Source of the DNA: Rhizobium sp. Leaf371
GTDB lineage: Bacteria; Pseudomonadota; Alphaproteobacteria; Rhizobiales; Rhizobiaceae
DNA length: 64,000 nt
Direction: 5' to 3'
Assembly (NCBI RefSeq): GCF_001424045.1
Contig: NZ_LMQB01000025.1
Coordinates: 190,020 to 254,019 of the forward strand
Part shown: positions 16,991-25,440 of the stretch, piece after piece
How positions within the stretch are numbered: the stretch's first letter is position 1
Layout of the letters: every line of letters begins with the position of its first letter
The notes under the pieces: model-generated
What the model was told of the DNA's origin: nothing
The model's input: the letters and a program-made list of their open reading frames with translations, nothing else
Databases searched by the model: none
Position numbers and translations under genes: made by a program

Positions 16991-17305
16991 AACGAAAATC
17001 CAACGCGATAGAATTGGTCTGACATCCTGCCAATTGAGGACGACGGATCAGCTTTGTCAAGTCTGTCCCGCTCACGCCCGACGGCTTGCCATGCGCAATC
17101 CACCGCCATAGCCGTCGCCGACGTCCCCTGGCGGGCGTTCCTGAAGAGTTTGGAGCGTATCGGCGGGAGCGAACACGGACTTGCGTCGGTGCCATGTTAC
17201 GAGACTAGGGCCGAGTCGATCAGATGTCGTTGGTAAACGAAGGTTGCGAGGCTTGTCCTGCGGCGCAATCCGCCGCCGACGGATCCGGCCTCGGCCGGAA
17301 AAAGG
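16991..17305. other. 315 bp non-coding stretch between two head-to-tail operons
   Basis: It holds the candidate operator at 17012-17035 next to the GntR start. The rest contains only short open frames on both strands with no ribosome site or recognisable product. A CCGGCCTCGGCCGG palindrome near 17285-17298 and GCGGC-rich repeats just left of it, below the end of the PfkB kinase gene, could act as a Rho-independent-like stop for that gene, but no T-run follows in the right direction. Confidence 0.5.
17012..17035. promoter_or_regulatory. candidate operator upstream of the GntR/PLP/ABC operon
   Basis: AATTGG (17012-17017) and CCAATT (17030-17035) are perfect inverted repeats separated by 12 bases. 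The interior contains TGGTCTGACA, which resembles half of the TGGTnnnACCA-type sites bound by FadR-class regulators. It lies 21 bp upstream of the regulator start codon. Confidence 0.5.
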
Positions 17306-18190
17306 CTAGCGCTCGGACTCCGGCGTCGCCACGAGGTGCGCCGCTGCCTTGTTCGCATCGGCAAGGGCACGATCGAGCGACAGGCCGCGTGCGGTCTGCG
17401 CCGCGAGCATGCCGATGAATTCATCGCCGGCGCCGTGCGTGCTTTCGACCTTCACCTTGACCGGGTCGATCGTGATCTCGCGACCGTCCGCATCCACGGC
17501 CGCGACGCCGGCACCACCGGCCGTGACGACGACCTGCGGATAGCTCGACTTGAGAATGCGCGCTGCCGAGAGGGCGCCCTCCAGCGTTTCCACGACGCCG
17601 ACCCCGGCCAGCATCTCCGCCTCGATGGCATTGACGACGAGGATGTCGACCAGGGACTTGAGCGCGTCGGAAAGCGGGCGCGCCGGAGCGGCGTTGAGGA
17701 GAACGAGACCCCCGGCTGCCTTCACGCGGCGCGCGGCGAGAACGTTGGCCGCATCCGGGATTTCGTTCTGCAGAACGAGGATCGCGGTCTCGGCGAGAAC
17801 CTCCGAGGCGGCCTCCAGATGGCTCTCGCCAAGGTCCAGATTGCTGCCGGAGACGATGACGGCGCCATAGTCGCCCTCGTCATCGAAGATCGCGACGCTC
17901 ATGCCGGTTGCGCGCCGGGCGTCCCGGGCGACGAAGCGGTGATCGACACCCTTGCGCGCCAGATTGTCGATCAGGAAACGCCCGAAGTCATCCGCGGCGA
18001 CGGCGCCGATCATGGATGTCGCAATGCCTGTCTTGGCCGCGGACACCGCCTGGTTGCCACCCTTGCCGCCACTCTTCGGATGCCAGGCCGAGCCGGTCAC
18101 CGTCTCGCCCTTGCGCGGCCGGGCCGGGCCGAAAACCGCGATATCGTAATGCAGGCTGCCGAAGACGGTGACGCGGGGGGTGGATGTCAT
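17306..18190 (-). CDS. PfkB-family (ribokinase-like) carbohydrate kinase
   Basis: A 294-residue sugar kinase. It has the N-terminal PfkB signature SGGKGGNQAVSAAKTG, the ribokinase di-glycine substrate region, and the C-terminal catalytic motif THGAGDEFIGML with the GAGD aspartate. It transfers phosphate from ATP to a sugar hydroxyl in the cytoplasm. It is the last gene of an operon coding a ribose-type ABC transporter, an RpiR regulator and an isomerase/epimerase, and it overlaps the regulator gene by four bases. The substrate is probably the imported sugar after isomerisation (inference). Confidence 0.88.
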   Translation of the reverse strand: MTSTPRVTVFGSLHYDIAVFGPARPRKGETVTGSAWHPKSGGKGGNQAVSAAKTGIATSMIGAVAADDFGRFLIDNLARKGVDHRFVARDARRATGMSVAIFDDEGDYGAVIVSGSNLDLGESHLEAASEVLAETAILVLQNEIPDAANVLAARRVKAAGGLVLLNAAPARPLSDALKSLVDILVVNAIEAEMLAGVGVVETLEGALSAARILKSSYPQVVVTAGGAGVAAVDADGREITIDPVKVKVESTHGAGDEFIGMLAAQTARGLSLDRALADANKAAAHLVATPESER

Positions 18191-19062
18191 GGAAGTCTAT
18201 CTTTTCGCTTGGAGCTGACGGCAGACATCGTCTGCTTGAGGTTGCGTTCCGCCGCGCGATAATCGCGCTGGGCGACGGCGACGAAAATCGCATCGAGAAT
18301 GTTGAGCTGGGCGATTCGCGCGGCGGCGTTCTCGCCCATCAGGGGGGAGCCCTGCGCGGTCGAGCAGAGCACGACATCCGCCGCCTGGGCGAGCGCCGAT
18401 CCGCCGTAGTTGGTGATGGCGATGGTGCTCGCGCCGTTGCGGCGGGCGAGTTGGATGCCCTCGATGACCGCCGTCGTATTGCCCGAATGGGAGAAACCGA
18501 CCGCGATGTCGCCCTCCTTCAACAATGATGCCGACATCAGCATCATGTGGCTGTCGTCGAAGACATTGGCCCGGACGCCGATGCGCAGGAATTTGTGCGA
18601 CACATCCCGGGCGATCTGGGCCGAGCCGCCGACGCCGTAGAAATCGCGCTGGCTTCCCGTATGGATCAGGTCCGCCGCCCGGTCGAAGGCGGCCATGTCG
18701 AGGATCGCCAGCGTTTCCTCGAGCGCATGGATCGAGGTGCGGAAGACCTTCTGCACGATTTCCTGCGACGTATCGTCCACCGAGAGTTCCCGGTGCATTT
18801 CCGCCGTCGGCTGGCTGTTGTAGAGGCTGACGGCTGCGCGAAAGTCGCGGTAGCCGGCAAAGCCGAGCTTCTTCGTGATCTTCACGACCATCGCCTCGGA
18901 GACGCCGGCCTCGGCCGCGATCTTCTTCAGCGATGTCTCGTCGTTGAAATCGCGCAGGCCGAAAACCGTATCGACCACCTTTGCTTCGAGCGGGGTCAGC
19001 AGCGGCATCATCATCCGGATGCGCGGCCCAACTGCCTTCATGTCGAAGCTTTCCGTATTCAT
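18187..19062 (-). CDS. RpiR/MurR-family transcriptional regulator with SIS domain
   Basis: 291 residues: an N-terminal HTH_6 domain (EAKVVDTVF, SLKKIAAEAGVSEAMVVKITKKLGFAGYRDFRAAV) followed by a SIS phosphosugar-binding domain (GVGGSAQIARDVSHKFLRIG, VGFSHSGNTTAVIEGIQLARRNGASTIAITN). Such proteins sense a sugar phosphate and repress catabolic genes. It lies between permease and kinase genes with four-base overlaps on both sides. A candidate binding site is the long inverted repeat upstream of this operon, which recurs upstream of the neighbouring fucose-type operon. Confidence 0.92.
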   Translation of the reverse strand: MNTESFDMKAVGPRIRMMMPLLTPLEAKVVDTVFGLRDFNDETSLKKIAAEAGVSEAMVVKITKKLGFAGYRDFRAAVSLYNSQPTAEMHRELSVDDTSQEIVQKVFRTSIHALEETLAILDMAAFDRAADLIHTGSQRDFYGVGGSAQIARDVSHKFLRIGVRANVFDDSHMMLMSASLLKEGDIAVGFSHSGNTTAVIEGIQLARRNGASTIAITNYGGSALAQAADVVLCSTAQGSPLMGENAAARIAQLNILDAIFVAVAQRDYRAAERNLKQTMSAVSSKRKDRLP

Positions 19063-20039
19063 CCCCGTCCCCTCGTTGCACGATCAATCATCATGGCGAC
19101 GAGGATTATAAGGCCGGTTGCGAGAAGTTGGTAGAACGCCTGCACATTCATCAATGTCAGTCCGTTGCGCATGGTGCCGAGGATGATGGCGCCGAGGATG
19201 GTGCCGACGATGCTGCCCTTGCCGCCCATCAGCGAGGCCCCGCCGATGGCCGCCGCCGCGATCGCATCGAGTTCCCACAGGTTGCCGAGGATCGGTTCGG
19301 CAGCGCCGAGACGGCCGATGAGGATGAGCGACGCGAGAGCGGCGAGCCCACCGGAAATGACATAGGCGGTGATCTTGGTGCGGGCGATGGGAACGCCGGC
19401 GACATAGGCCGCTTCCTCGTTGCCGCCGACAGCCATCAGATACTCGCCGATCGGCGTCTTCGTCAGCAGCACCCAGGCCGCAATCGCAACGACGGCGACG
19501 ATGAGGATGGGCGTGGGAATGCCGAACAGGGCGCCGTTAAAGAGCTGGCGGAAGCCCGGTGGGATGCCCAGAACCGGATTGCCGCCGGTGTAGATCAGCG
19601 CCAGCGCTCGATAGGTGCTGAGCGTGCCGAGCGTGACGATGAAGGGCTGCAGGCCGACATAGGCGACGAGCACGCCATTGATGAAGCCGCAGAGGACGCC
19701 GATTCCAAGGCCGGCAAGGATCGCCAGCGGGATCGGCGTTCCCGCCAGAAGCAGCGTGGCGGTGATGACCGCGGAGATCGCCGCCGTCGGGCCGACCGAG
19801 AGATCGATACCGCCGGAAATGATGACGAGCGTCATGCCGAGCGCAAGGCAGGCATTGATGCTCGATTGCTGGAGGATGTTGATCAGGTTTCGCTCCGACA
19901 GGAAGCCGGGGACGAGCGTGGCGAAGACGGCGACGATGACGACGAGGCCGATCAGCGTGCCGGCATCGCGCAGCGAGAAGGAGAAACGGCCAAAGCCCGA
20001 TGCGGTCTTTTCGGCCGGAGCGGCAGCGGAGGGGGTCAT
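19059..20039 (-). CDS. ribose-type ABC transporter permease (RbsC family)
   Basis: A 326-residue permease of the CUT2 class (BPD_transp_2) with 8-10 helices. Typical motifs are INACLALGMTLVIISGGIDLSVG near residue 62, FINGVLVAYVGLQPFIVTLGTLS, and AIGGASLMGGKGSIVGTILGAIILG near the C-terminus. It works with the RbsA-like double ATPase encoded 50 bp upstream and the RbsB-like binding protein. The substrate is a pentose or similar monosaccharide by family; it cannot be fixed further. Confidence 0.93.
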   Translation of the reverse strand: MTPSAAAPAEKTASGFGRFSFSLRDAGTLIGLVVIVAVFATLVPGFLSERNLINILQQSSINACLALGMTLVIISGGIDLSVGPTAAISAVITATLLLAGTPIPLAILAGLGIGVLCGFINGVLVAYVGLQPFIVTLGTLSTYRALALIYTGGNPVLGIPPGFRQLFNGALFGIPTPILIVAVVAIAAWVLLTKTPIGEYLMAVGGNEEAAYVAGVPIARTKITAYVISGGLAALASLILIGRLGAAEPILGNLWELDAIAAAAIGGASLMGGKGSIVGTILGAIILGTMRNGLTLMNVQAFYQLLATGLIILVAMMIDRATRGRG

Positions 20040-20089
20040 GGCAGTGTCCTATTCGTCTTCTTCAACGTTCACTTGGTCGAAATGGTGTT

Positions 20090-21601
20090 TTAGGCAGCCG
20101 GCGCGGTCTCGGCGACGCCGGGAATGGCATGGGCAACGATCGCGCTCTCGCTTAGGCCCTCGCGGGGCAACTCTGCGGCGATCTGTCCGTCCCGCATCAC
20201 GAGCACGCGGTCGGACAGTCGGATGACCTCCGGCAGCTCGGAGGAAACCACGACGATCGATCGTCCCTCGGCCGCCAGGGCCTCGATGAGATGATAGATT
20301 TCCGACTTCGCGCCGACATCGATGCCGCGTGTGGGTTCGTCAAACAGCAGGATTTCGGAGCGGGCCGCAAGCCAGCGGGCGATGATCGCCTTCTGCTGGT
20401 TGCCGCCGCTGAACAGCCGGATCGGTCGGTCGAGCAGAAAGGGGCGCAGGTTGACGCGTTTGAGGAGGTCGTTCGCGGTCGTCTTCAGCCGGCCCCTCGA
20501 AATGAAGCCGCTGCGGGAGAACGCCGGAAGGGAGGCGAGCGCCATGTTGAGCGCCACGGAGCGCCCGGGCACGATGCCGTCACGCTTGCGCTCCTCCGGC
20601 ACGAGGCCGATGCCGGCCGCGATCGCATCCCGCGGGTTGGCGAGCGTCACCGGCTTGCCGTCGATCTCGAGGCTGCCGCCGGACAGGCGATCGACGCCGG
20701 CCATCAGGCGCAAGAGTTCCGTCCGGCCGGAGCCGACCAGACCGGCAATGCCGACGACTTCGCCCTTGCGCACGCTGAAGGAGACGTCGCGGATCTTCGG
20801 CGAGGTGAGGTTCTTCGCCTGCAGTTTCACGGTCGGCGTCGCATGCGAGACATGGGCGTCCTGCATCAGTTCGCGCCCCACCATCATGGTGATCACGTCG
20901 GTGTGCGAGACCTTGGAAAGATCGAGCACATCGATCAGGCGGCCGTCGCGCATGATGCTGGCGCGCTGGCAGATGCGAAAAACTTCGTCCATCTTGTGGG
21001 AGACGTAGACGATCGAGACGCCGCTTGCCGCAAGACGGGCGATGACCTCGGCCAGCCGCTCGAACTCGCTCGGCGTCAGGCTGGACGTCGGCTCGTCCAT
21101 CGCGATGATGCGGGCCTTATCGAGCAGGGCGCGGCCGATCTCGACGATCTGGCGCTGCGCGACCTTGAGCGTGGAAATGGGGGCGCCGGGATCGATGCCC
21201 GGATCGAGCATCGCCAGGGCTTCGGCGGCGCGGCGCTCTTGTTCGCGGCGCGCGACCAGAAGGCCGCCGGCTTTCGTGACGGAATGTCCGAGGAACATGT
21301 TCTGCGCCACGGTGAGGTGCGGAACCTGCTGCAACTCCTGATGGATCATCGCAATTCCCGCCGTGCGGGCATCCATCGGCTTCTTGAACGTGACCGGGGT
21401 CTCATCGACAAGGACGGTCCCGGAGGTCGGCTTGAAAACGCCGGAGAGAATTCGCAGAAGCGTCGATTTGCCGGCCCCGTTTTCGCCGAGCAGGCCATGG
21501 ATCTCGCCGGGCTGGACGTCGAAGGAAACATCCGACAGCGCCTTGACCCCAGGGAAAGCCTTGGTAATCCCCTGAAAACGCAATCGTGCAACGGTGCTCA
21601 T
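20090..21601 (-). CDS. ribose-type ABC transporter ATP-binding protein (RbsA family)
   Basis: A 503-residue fused duplicate ATPase. The N-half has Walker A GENGAGKST, a degenerate signature (ISTLKVAQRQIVEIGRAL) and Walker B IIAMDEPTSSLT; the C-half has the degenerate Walker A GLVGSGRTELLRL, signature FSGGNQQKAIIARWL and EPTRGIDVGAKSEIY. This asymmetry is normal in the CUT2 class. It couples ATP hydrolysis to the neighbouring RbsC-like permease. It follows the binding protein gene after 60 bp with a hairpin. Confidence 0.94.
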   Translation of the reverse strand: MSTVARLRFQGITKAFPGVKALSDVSFDVQPGEIHGLLGENGAGKSTLLRILSGVFKPTSGTVLVDETPVTFKKPMDARTAGIAMIHQELQQVPHLTVAQNMFLGHSVTKAGGLLVARREQERRAAEALAMLDPGIDPGAPISTLKVAQRQIVEIGRALLDKARIIAMDEPTSSLTPSEFERLAEVIARLAASGVSIVYVSHKMDEVFRICQRASIMRDGRLIDVLDLSKVSHTDVITMMVGRELMQDAHVSHATPTVKLQAKNLTSPKIRDVSFSVRKGEVVGIAGLVGSGRTELLRLMAGVDRLSGGSLEIDGKPVTLANPRDAIAAGIGLVPEERKRDGIVPGRSVALNMALASLPAFSRSGFISRGRLKTTANDLLKRVNLRPFLLDRPIRLFSGGNQQKAIIARWLAARSEILLFDEPTRGIDVGAKSEIYHLIEALAAEGRSIVVVSSELPEVIRLSDRVLVMRDGQIAAELPREGLSESAIVAHAIPGVAETAPAA

Positions 21602-21625
21602 CGGTCTCTCCTGCCCTATGCGAAA

Positions 21626-21651
21626 GAGACGCCGACGGGTGCCGGCGTCTC
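21626..21651 (-). other. intercistronic hairpin after RbsB-like gene
   Basis: GAGACGCCG and CGGCGTCTC form a nine-base-pair stem just beyond the binding-protein stop. It has no U-run and probably separates expression levels of the binding protein and the ATPase. Confidence 0.7.
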
Positions 21652-21661
21652 GATCTCGTGC

Positions 21662-22726
21662 TTACTTCGCAGCCTTGGCGTCTTCCATCAGCACCTTGCG
21701 CACGTCGACGCCTTCGCCCTGGTACTTGGCGAGGTTGTCGGCGGTGATCAGCGCCTGCGGTGTGGCGACGACGCGGGGCAGCTTCTGACCGGCGACGAGG
21801 CGCAGCGCGGTTTCCAGCGCCACTTCGCCGGTGAGAACCGGGAAGCTGTCGACGGTGCCGGTAAGCTCGCCTGCCTTGATCGATGCGTAGGCATCCGAAA
21901 TGCCGTCGGTCCCGAACACGGCAACCTTGTCCTGCAGGCCGGCAGCCTTCACGGCCTCGACGATGCCGAGCGCCATTCCGTCATTGTTGGCATAGAAGCC
22001 GACGAGATCGGGATGCTGGTTGAGAATGTTGGTGGCGGCGTCGTAGGACGTCTGGCGATCCCAGTTGCCGGGAACGCTGGCGACGACCTCGAACTTGCCG
22101 TTCTCGGTGATGGTCGACTTGAAGCCGTCCGTCCGCTGAACGGCGGCGTAGACGCCGGCCTGGCCCTCGACGATCGCGACCTTGCCGCCCTGCGGGCGGT
22201 TCTCGATGAACCATTTGGCGACGCGCACGCCGTTGTCGCGCTGGACGTTGCCGACGTAGTGCTCCGCCTGCGGAATGACGGCGTCGTTGACGTTGACGAC
22301 CGGGATGTTGGCAGCCTTGGCCTGTTCCATCACCGGCTGAAGGTTCGCATCCGTCTGGGGCGAGACGAGCAGCACGTTGTAACCCTGCGTGATCATGCCT
22401 TCGGCGATCGTCAGCTGACCGAGCTGGTCGCCTTCGCTCTGCGCCGCCTGGTAGACGACGGGCACGTTGTGCGCCTTGCCGAAAGCCTCATAGCCCTCTC
22501 CGAGCGAGCGCCAGTATTCGTTGGTCAGCGTCTTGGAAACGGCGCCGGCCTTCGTGCCTTCCGGCACCTTGGGGAACGCGCCGAACTTGGCTTCGACCTG
22601 CGACCAGTCGATCCGGTCCTTTTCGGTGTCGGAGTTCAGCGGCGCGAGGTCCTGCGCGAATGCCGCGCCGAACAAGAGGCTGGCGGCAAAGCCGGCGGCG
22701 ATCGTCGTCTTCAGAAATGTCTTCAT
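21662..22726 (-). CDS. ribose-type ABC transporter substrate-binding protein (Peripla_BP_4)
   Basis: A 354-residue exported protein with signal peptide MKTFLKTTIAAGFAASLLFG ending near AFA-Q. It has the type I periplasmic fold of RbsB relatives: TLTNEYWRSLGEGYEAFGKA, ITQGYNVLLVSPQTDANLQPVMEQAKAANIPVV and IVEGQAGVYAAVQRTDGFK, then LVGFYANNDGMALGIVEAVK. The N-terminal 40 residues after the signal are longer than in E. coli RbsB. It delivers a sugar to the RbsC/RbsA-like membrane complex. The start is the ATG of the signal peptide with a GGAGGAAAC leader. Confidence 0.93.
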   Translation of the reverse strand: MKTFLKTTIAAGFAASLLFGAAFAQDLAPLNSDTEKDRIDWSQVEAKFGAFPKVPEGTKAGAVSKTLTNEYWRSLGEGYEAFGKAHNVPVVYQAAQSEGDQLGQLTIAEGMITQGYNVLLVSPQTDANLQPVMEQAKAANIPVVNVNDAVIPQAEHYVGNVQRDNGVRVAKWFIENRPQGGKVAIVEGQAGVYAAVQRTDGFKSTITENGKFEVVASVPGNWDRQTSYDAATNILNQHPDLVGFYANNDGMALGIVEAVKAAGLQDKVAVFGTDGISDAYASIKAGELTGTVDSFPVLTGEVALETALRLVAGQKLPRVVATPQALITADNLAKYQGEGVDVRKVLMEDAKAAK

Positions 22727-22808
22727 GGTTTCCTCCCGAGTTTCATCGTCCCGCATGCGCCGTGGCATGCCGGTTCCGATGTTCAAAATGTTGCAGGCGT
22801 AAGCGACT

Positions 22809-23792
22809 TCAGTTGCCGAGCATCAGCTCCTGGACGACGGCCTGTGCGGAGACGGCGTCCTGGCGGTCAATCGCGCCGGAAAGGCGATTGTCCTGTTCGA
22901 GGCGGTCCACGACCTTCAGCATGCGCTTGACGGTCTGGATGTTCACCTCGCATTCGTGGACCGGATCGAGACCGGTCATGTCGGGGAACGTATCGAAATA
23001 GATCGCGCCGTCATATCCGTCGCGGCGGATCTGGCGGAGAAGCTCGATCGTCTGCTGGGGATGGACCGAACCGACCATCAGGCCGTCGTCGCGCTTGGCG
23101 TAGCCATCATTGAGGTGAACGCCGAGGACGCGGCTGTAGCGGGCGATGAGCGCTGCGGCGAAGGCCGGCTGTTCGTCGGCGTAGAGCACATGGGCGAAGT
23201 CGAGCGTCACGCCGAGGTTCGGCAGTCCGACGTCCTTGATCGCGAGCAGCGTCGTCGCGCAGTCGGGCATCAGGCTGTAAGAGCGCGGCTCGTTCGGCTT
23301 ATATTCGATGCTGATCAGGCATTCCGGATCATGTTCGCAAACTTCACGAATACCGTCGATTTCGTGTTGCCAAAGCGTCGCGTAATCTGCCTGGAACGCG
23401 TAATCGAAACCATCCTGGCCGAGCCAGAGCGTCATCAGCTTGGCGCCGGCTTCGCGGGTGGCGTCGATGCCCTTTTTCGTCAGCTCGATTGCCTCACGAC
23501 GAACAGCGGCGTCCGGATTGGTGAAGGCCCCGATCTTGAAGGCAGGATTGGTGTAGTAGCGCATGGCGAAGCCATTGACCGAAAGTCCAAGATCTTGGAT
23601 GCGACGGGCCAGTTCCGCCGGTTTGTCGGCACCGTGGTCGGGATAATTGAGGTCGAGGTCGGTCAGGCCATCCACCTTCGCCGCACGCGCAACCATCTGC
23701 ATGACACTCGGTTTGCCCACAAGATCCGGCCATTCGGCCTGCGGGCGCGATGCGAAGGAATTGAGGCGGGTCGCAAATTTGAGATCGGTCAC
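22809..23792 (-). CDS. sugar phosphate isomerase/epimerase (xylose-isomerase-like TIM barrel)
   Basis: A 327-residue AP_endonuc_2/xylose isomerase-like TIM barrel. Candidate metal and acid residues are seen in LISIEYKPNEPR, LGVTLDFAHVLYADEQP, LGVHLNDGYAKRDDGLMVGS and GAIYFDTFPDM. This is the order of E, D, H and E/D ligands seen in ketose epimerases and L-rhamnose isomerase-like proteins. It leads the ribose-type operon, so it probably isomerises or epimerises the imported sugar before the PfkB kinase acts. The exact substrate is open. The start codon is 33 bp from the shared inverted-repeat element. Confidence 0.85.
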   Translation of the reverse strand: MTDLKFATRLNSFASRPQAEWPDLVGKPSVMQMVARAAKVDGLTDLDLNYPDHGADKPAELARRIQDLGLSVNGFAMRYYTNPAFKIGAFTNPDAAVRREAIELTKKGIDATREAGAKLMTLWLGQDGFDYAFQADYATLWQHEIDGIREVCEHDPECLISIEYKPNEPRSYSLMPDCATTLLAIKDVGLPNLGVTLDFAHVLYADEQPAFAAALIARYSRVLGVHLNDGYAKRDDGLMVGSVHPQQTIELLRQIRRDGYDGAIYFDTFPDMTGLDPVHECEVNIQTVKRMLKVVDRLEQDNRLSGAIDRQDAVSAQAVVQELMLGN

Positions 23793-23824
23793 GGCAGGGG
23801 CTCACATCGGTTTGTTCGTGAGCC

Positions 23825-23856
23825 AACTTCACATCAAATATAAAAGTTGTAAAGTT
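23825..23856. promoter_or_regulatory. inverted-repeat operator candidate, copy A (ribose-type operon)
   Basis: AACTTCACA and TGTAAAGTT (8 of 9 positions complementary) are separated by 14 bases, just upstream of the isomerase/epimerase gene. The element recurs with the same 23-base spacing between arm starts at 29539-29569 upstream of the fucose-type operon. The surrounding DNA is AT-rich compared with the window. The RpiR regulator of this operon is the nearest candidate binder. Confidence 0.6.
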
Positions 23857-23932
23857 TAAATCTGTTGTGCATCGCACCAATTCGATGGTCCCAACGGCAA
23901 TTTCAGGTGCGGAGCCGTAGAGTCCCGTGTCG

Positions 23933-23967
23933 GACGTCGGCCGGGCAGCGTTCCGCCGGCCGACGTC
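23933..23967 (-). terminator. hairpin terminator of the fucose-type operon
   Basis: GACGTCGGCCGG and CCGGCCGACGTC form a perfect twelve-base-pair stem with an eleven-base loop, 25 bp beyond the stop of the first RbsD/FucU gene. There is no U-run, so the efficiency is uncertain. Confidence 0.6.
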
Positions 23968-23991
23968 TTCATGGCCTTGAGGGCGTTGGCT

Positions 23992-24447
23992 TTACGCGCC
24001 GGCGGGCGGAATGACACCTTTCGTGAAGAGGAAGCAGCCGTAGAAGCGCGTCTCGCCGGTCGAGATGACGCAATAGGCCTTCTTTGCCAGATCGTAAAAG
24101 GCGAAGCGCTCGATGCCGTACATCGGGCAAGGCTTGCCTTCCGCGCGATCGATCTCCGCCTGCACGTCACGCTGCACGTCCGGCTGTTCGTCCGGTGCGC
24201 CCATCACTTCCATGCGTCCGGCGGAGTTCTGCAGCGGCGTGTCGAGCGGCAGCACCGAGAGAATCGCGGCGATGGCCTGCGGCGCGCTCAGGTTTGCCAT
24301 CGTCAGCGGCCGTCCGATCACCGTCTGCCGGCCGACGCTGTCCGTCGGGAAATTGGTGTCCGAGACGACGAGCGTATCGCCATGCCCCATCGATCGCAGT
24401 GCGTGCAGGACGTCGGCGCTGAGCGCCGGATGAATGTTCTTCAGCAT
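23992..24447 (-). CDS. RbsD/FucU-family sugar mutarotase, copy 1
   Basis: A 151-residue protein of the RbsD/FucU family, which speeds interconversion of sugar anomers (L-fucose for FucU, D-ribose for RbsD). The family signature ALRSMGHGDTLVVSDTNFP carries the catalytic histidine in GHGD. The C-terminal YGIERFAFYDLAKKAYCVISTGE...YGCFLFTKGVI contains the active-site tyrosine and is closer to FucU than to RbsD (as remembered). It is the last gene of a MalFGK-type ABC operon. A second copy lies divergently on the other side of the operon. Confidence 0.88.
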   Translation of the reverse strand: MLKNIHPALSADVLHALRSMGHGDTLVVSDTNFPTDSVGRQTVIGRPLTMANLSAPQAIAAILSVLPLDTPLQNSAGRMEVMGAPDEQPDVQRDVQAEIDRAEGKPCPMYGIERFAFYDLAKKAYCVISTGETRFYGCFLFTKGVIPPAGA

Positions 24448-24499
24448 GAATGCCTCCCATTGCGTCTTGGTCGCGGCCCTCGCCGCAACCCTTGTCGGC

Positions 24500-25432
24500 C
24501 TATTTCACGGCGCCCGCCGTGAGGCCTTTCACGATGTAACGCTCCAGGAAGATTCCGACCAGCACCAAAGGCATGATTGCCGCGGTGGCGATCGCCGCCA
24601 TCGACCACCAGTTGATGCCCTGCGATCCCGTCTGGCTTGCGACCATCACCGGCAGCGTCTTCGCATTGGAGCTCGTCAGCAGTGCCGCGAAGAAATACTC
24701 GTTCCAGCAGAGGATGACGGAAAGAATGAACGCCGCCACCATGCCCGGCAGCGCGATCGGCAGAACGATGCGCAGGAAGGCGCCCCAGATCGAGCATCCG
24801 TCGACCAGGGCGGCCTGTTCGAGTTCGAGTGGGATCGTGTCGAACTGGTCGCGCATGATCCAGATCACGATGGGCAGAACCATCAGCGTATAGACGAGGA
24901 TAAGGCCGACCAGCGTGTCGAGCAGCATGAGATGCTTGTAGAGAACGAGGAACGGCATGGCGAGAACGACGGGGGGCAGGATAAGCTGCGACAGGAAGAA
25001 GAACGAGATGTCCTTGTTGCGCATCCAGAGGAATTTGTACGAGAATCGGCTGAGGCCGTAAGCGGCGAGCGAGCCGATGACGACGGCGAGGAACGAGGCG
25101 CCCGCCGAGGCGACGATGCTGTTGAAGAAGCGGCGGACGAACTCGTCGCGCACGGTCGATGGCGCCGAGATCGTATCCGGCGACAGGCCGAGCGAGCGCC
25201 ATCCTTTCCAGTCGGGCGTAAAGTCCACGAAGGGAATGAGGTGCCCCTGCGTCACGTTGACGGCCGTCTTGAACGAGGTGGTGATCGTCCAGTAGATCGG
25301 GAAAAGCGAGATGAACGCCCAGAGGATGAGCGCGGCATAGATGAGCAGGCTCGGCGTCATGAAGCGCGGGCGCCGCGACCAGAGGTTCGTCCGGCCTTCG
25401 TCTCCTGCGGGGGCGTAAGGGATGCTTGCCAT
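24500..25432 (-). CDS. carbohydrate ABC transporter permease, MalG type
   Basis: A 310-residue permease with six helices. The EAA motif is LEQAALVDGCSIWGAFLRIVLPIALPG and the C-terminus is YIVKGLTAGAVK. The periplasmic loop after helix 1 (residues about 60-105) is long, as in many rhizobial sugar permeases. The ATG at MASIPYAP has a TGAGG leader overlapping the intergenic gap of 8 bp; an extension of ten codons would overlap the previous gene. It functions with the adjoining MalF-type protein. Confidence 0.92.
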   Translation of the reverse strand: MASIPYAPAGDEGRTNLWSRRPRFMTPSLLIYAALILWAFISLFPIYWTITTSFKTAVNVTQGHLIPFVDFTPDWKGWRSLGLSPDTISAPSTVRDEFVRRFFNSIVASAGASFLAVVIGSLAAYGLSRFSYKFLWMRNKDISFFFLSQLILPPVVLAMPFLVLYKHLMLLDTLVGLILVYTLMVLPIVIWIMRDQFDTIPLELEQAALVDGCSIWGAFLRIVLPIALPGMVAAFILSVILCWNEYFFAALLTSSNAKTLPVMVASQTGSQGINWWSMAAIATAAIMPLVLVGIFLERYIVKGLTAGAVK

Positions 25433-25440
25433 GGCGGGCC

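Noticed and set aside
17054..17236. 60-codon open frame in the gap upstream of the GntR gene
   Set aside because: No Shine-Dalgarno sequence and no family; such short frames are expected by chance at this GC content.
20291..22930. Open frame of 879 codons on the + strand
   Set aside because: It runs antisense to the RbsA-like ATPase and the RbsB-like binding protein, both complete with all motifs. Its translation is Arg/Ala/Asp/His-rich without any recognisable domain, the usual product of reading the complementary strand of GC-rich genes.
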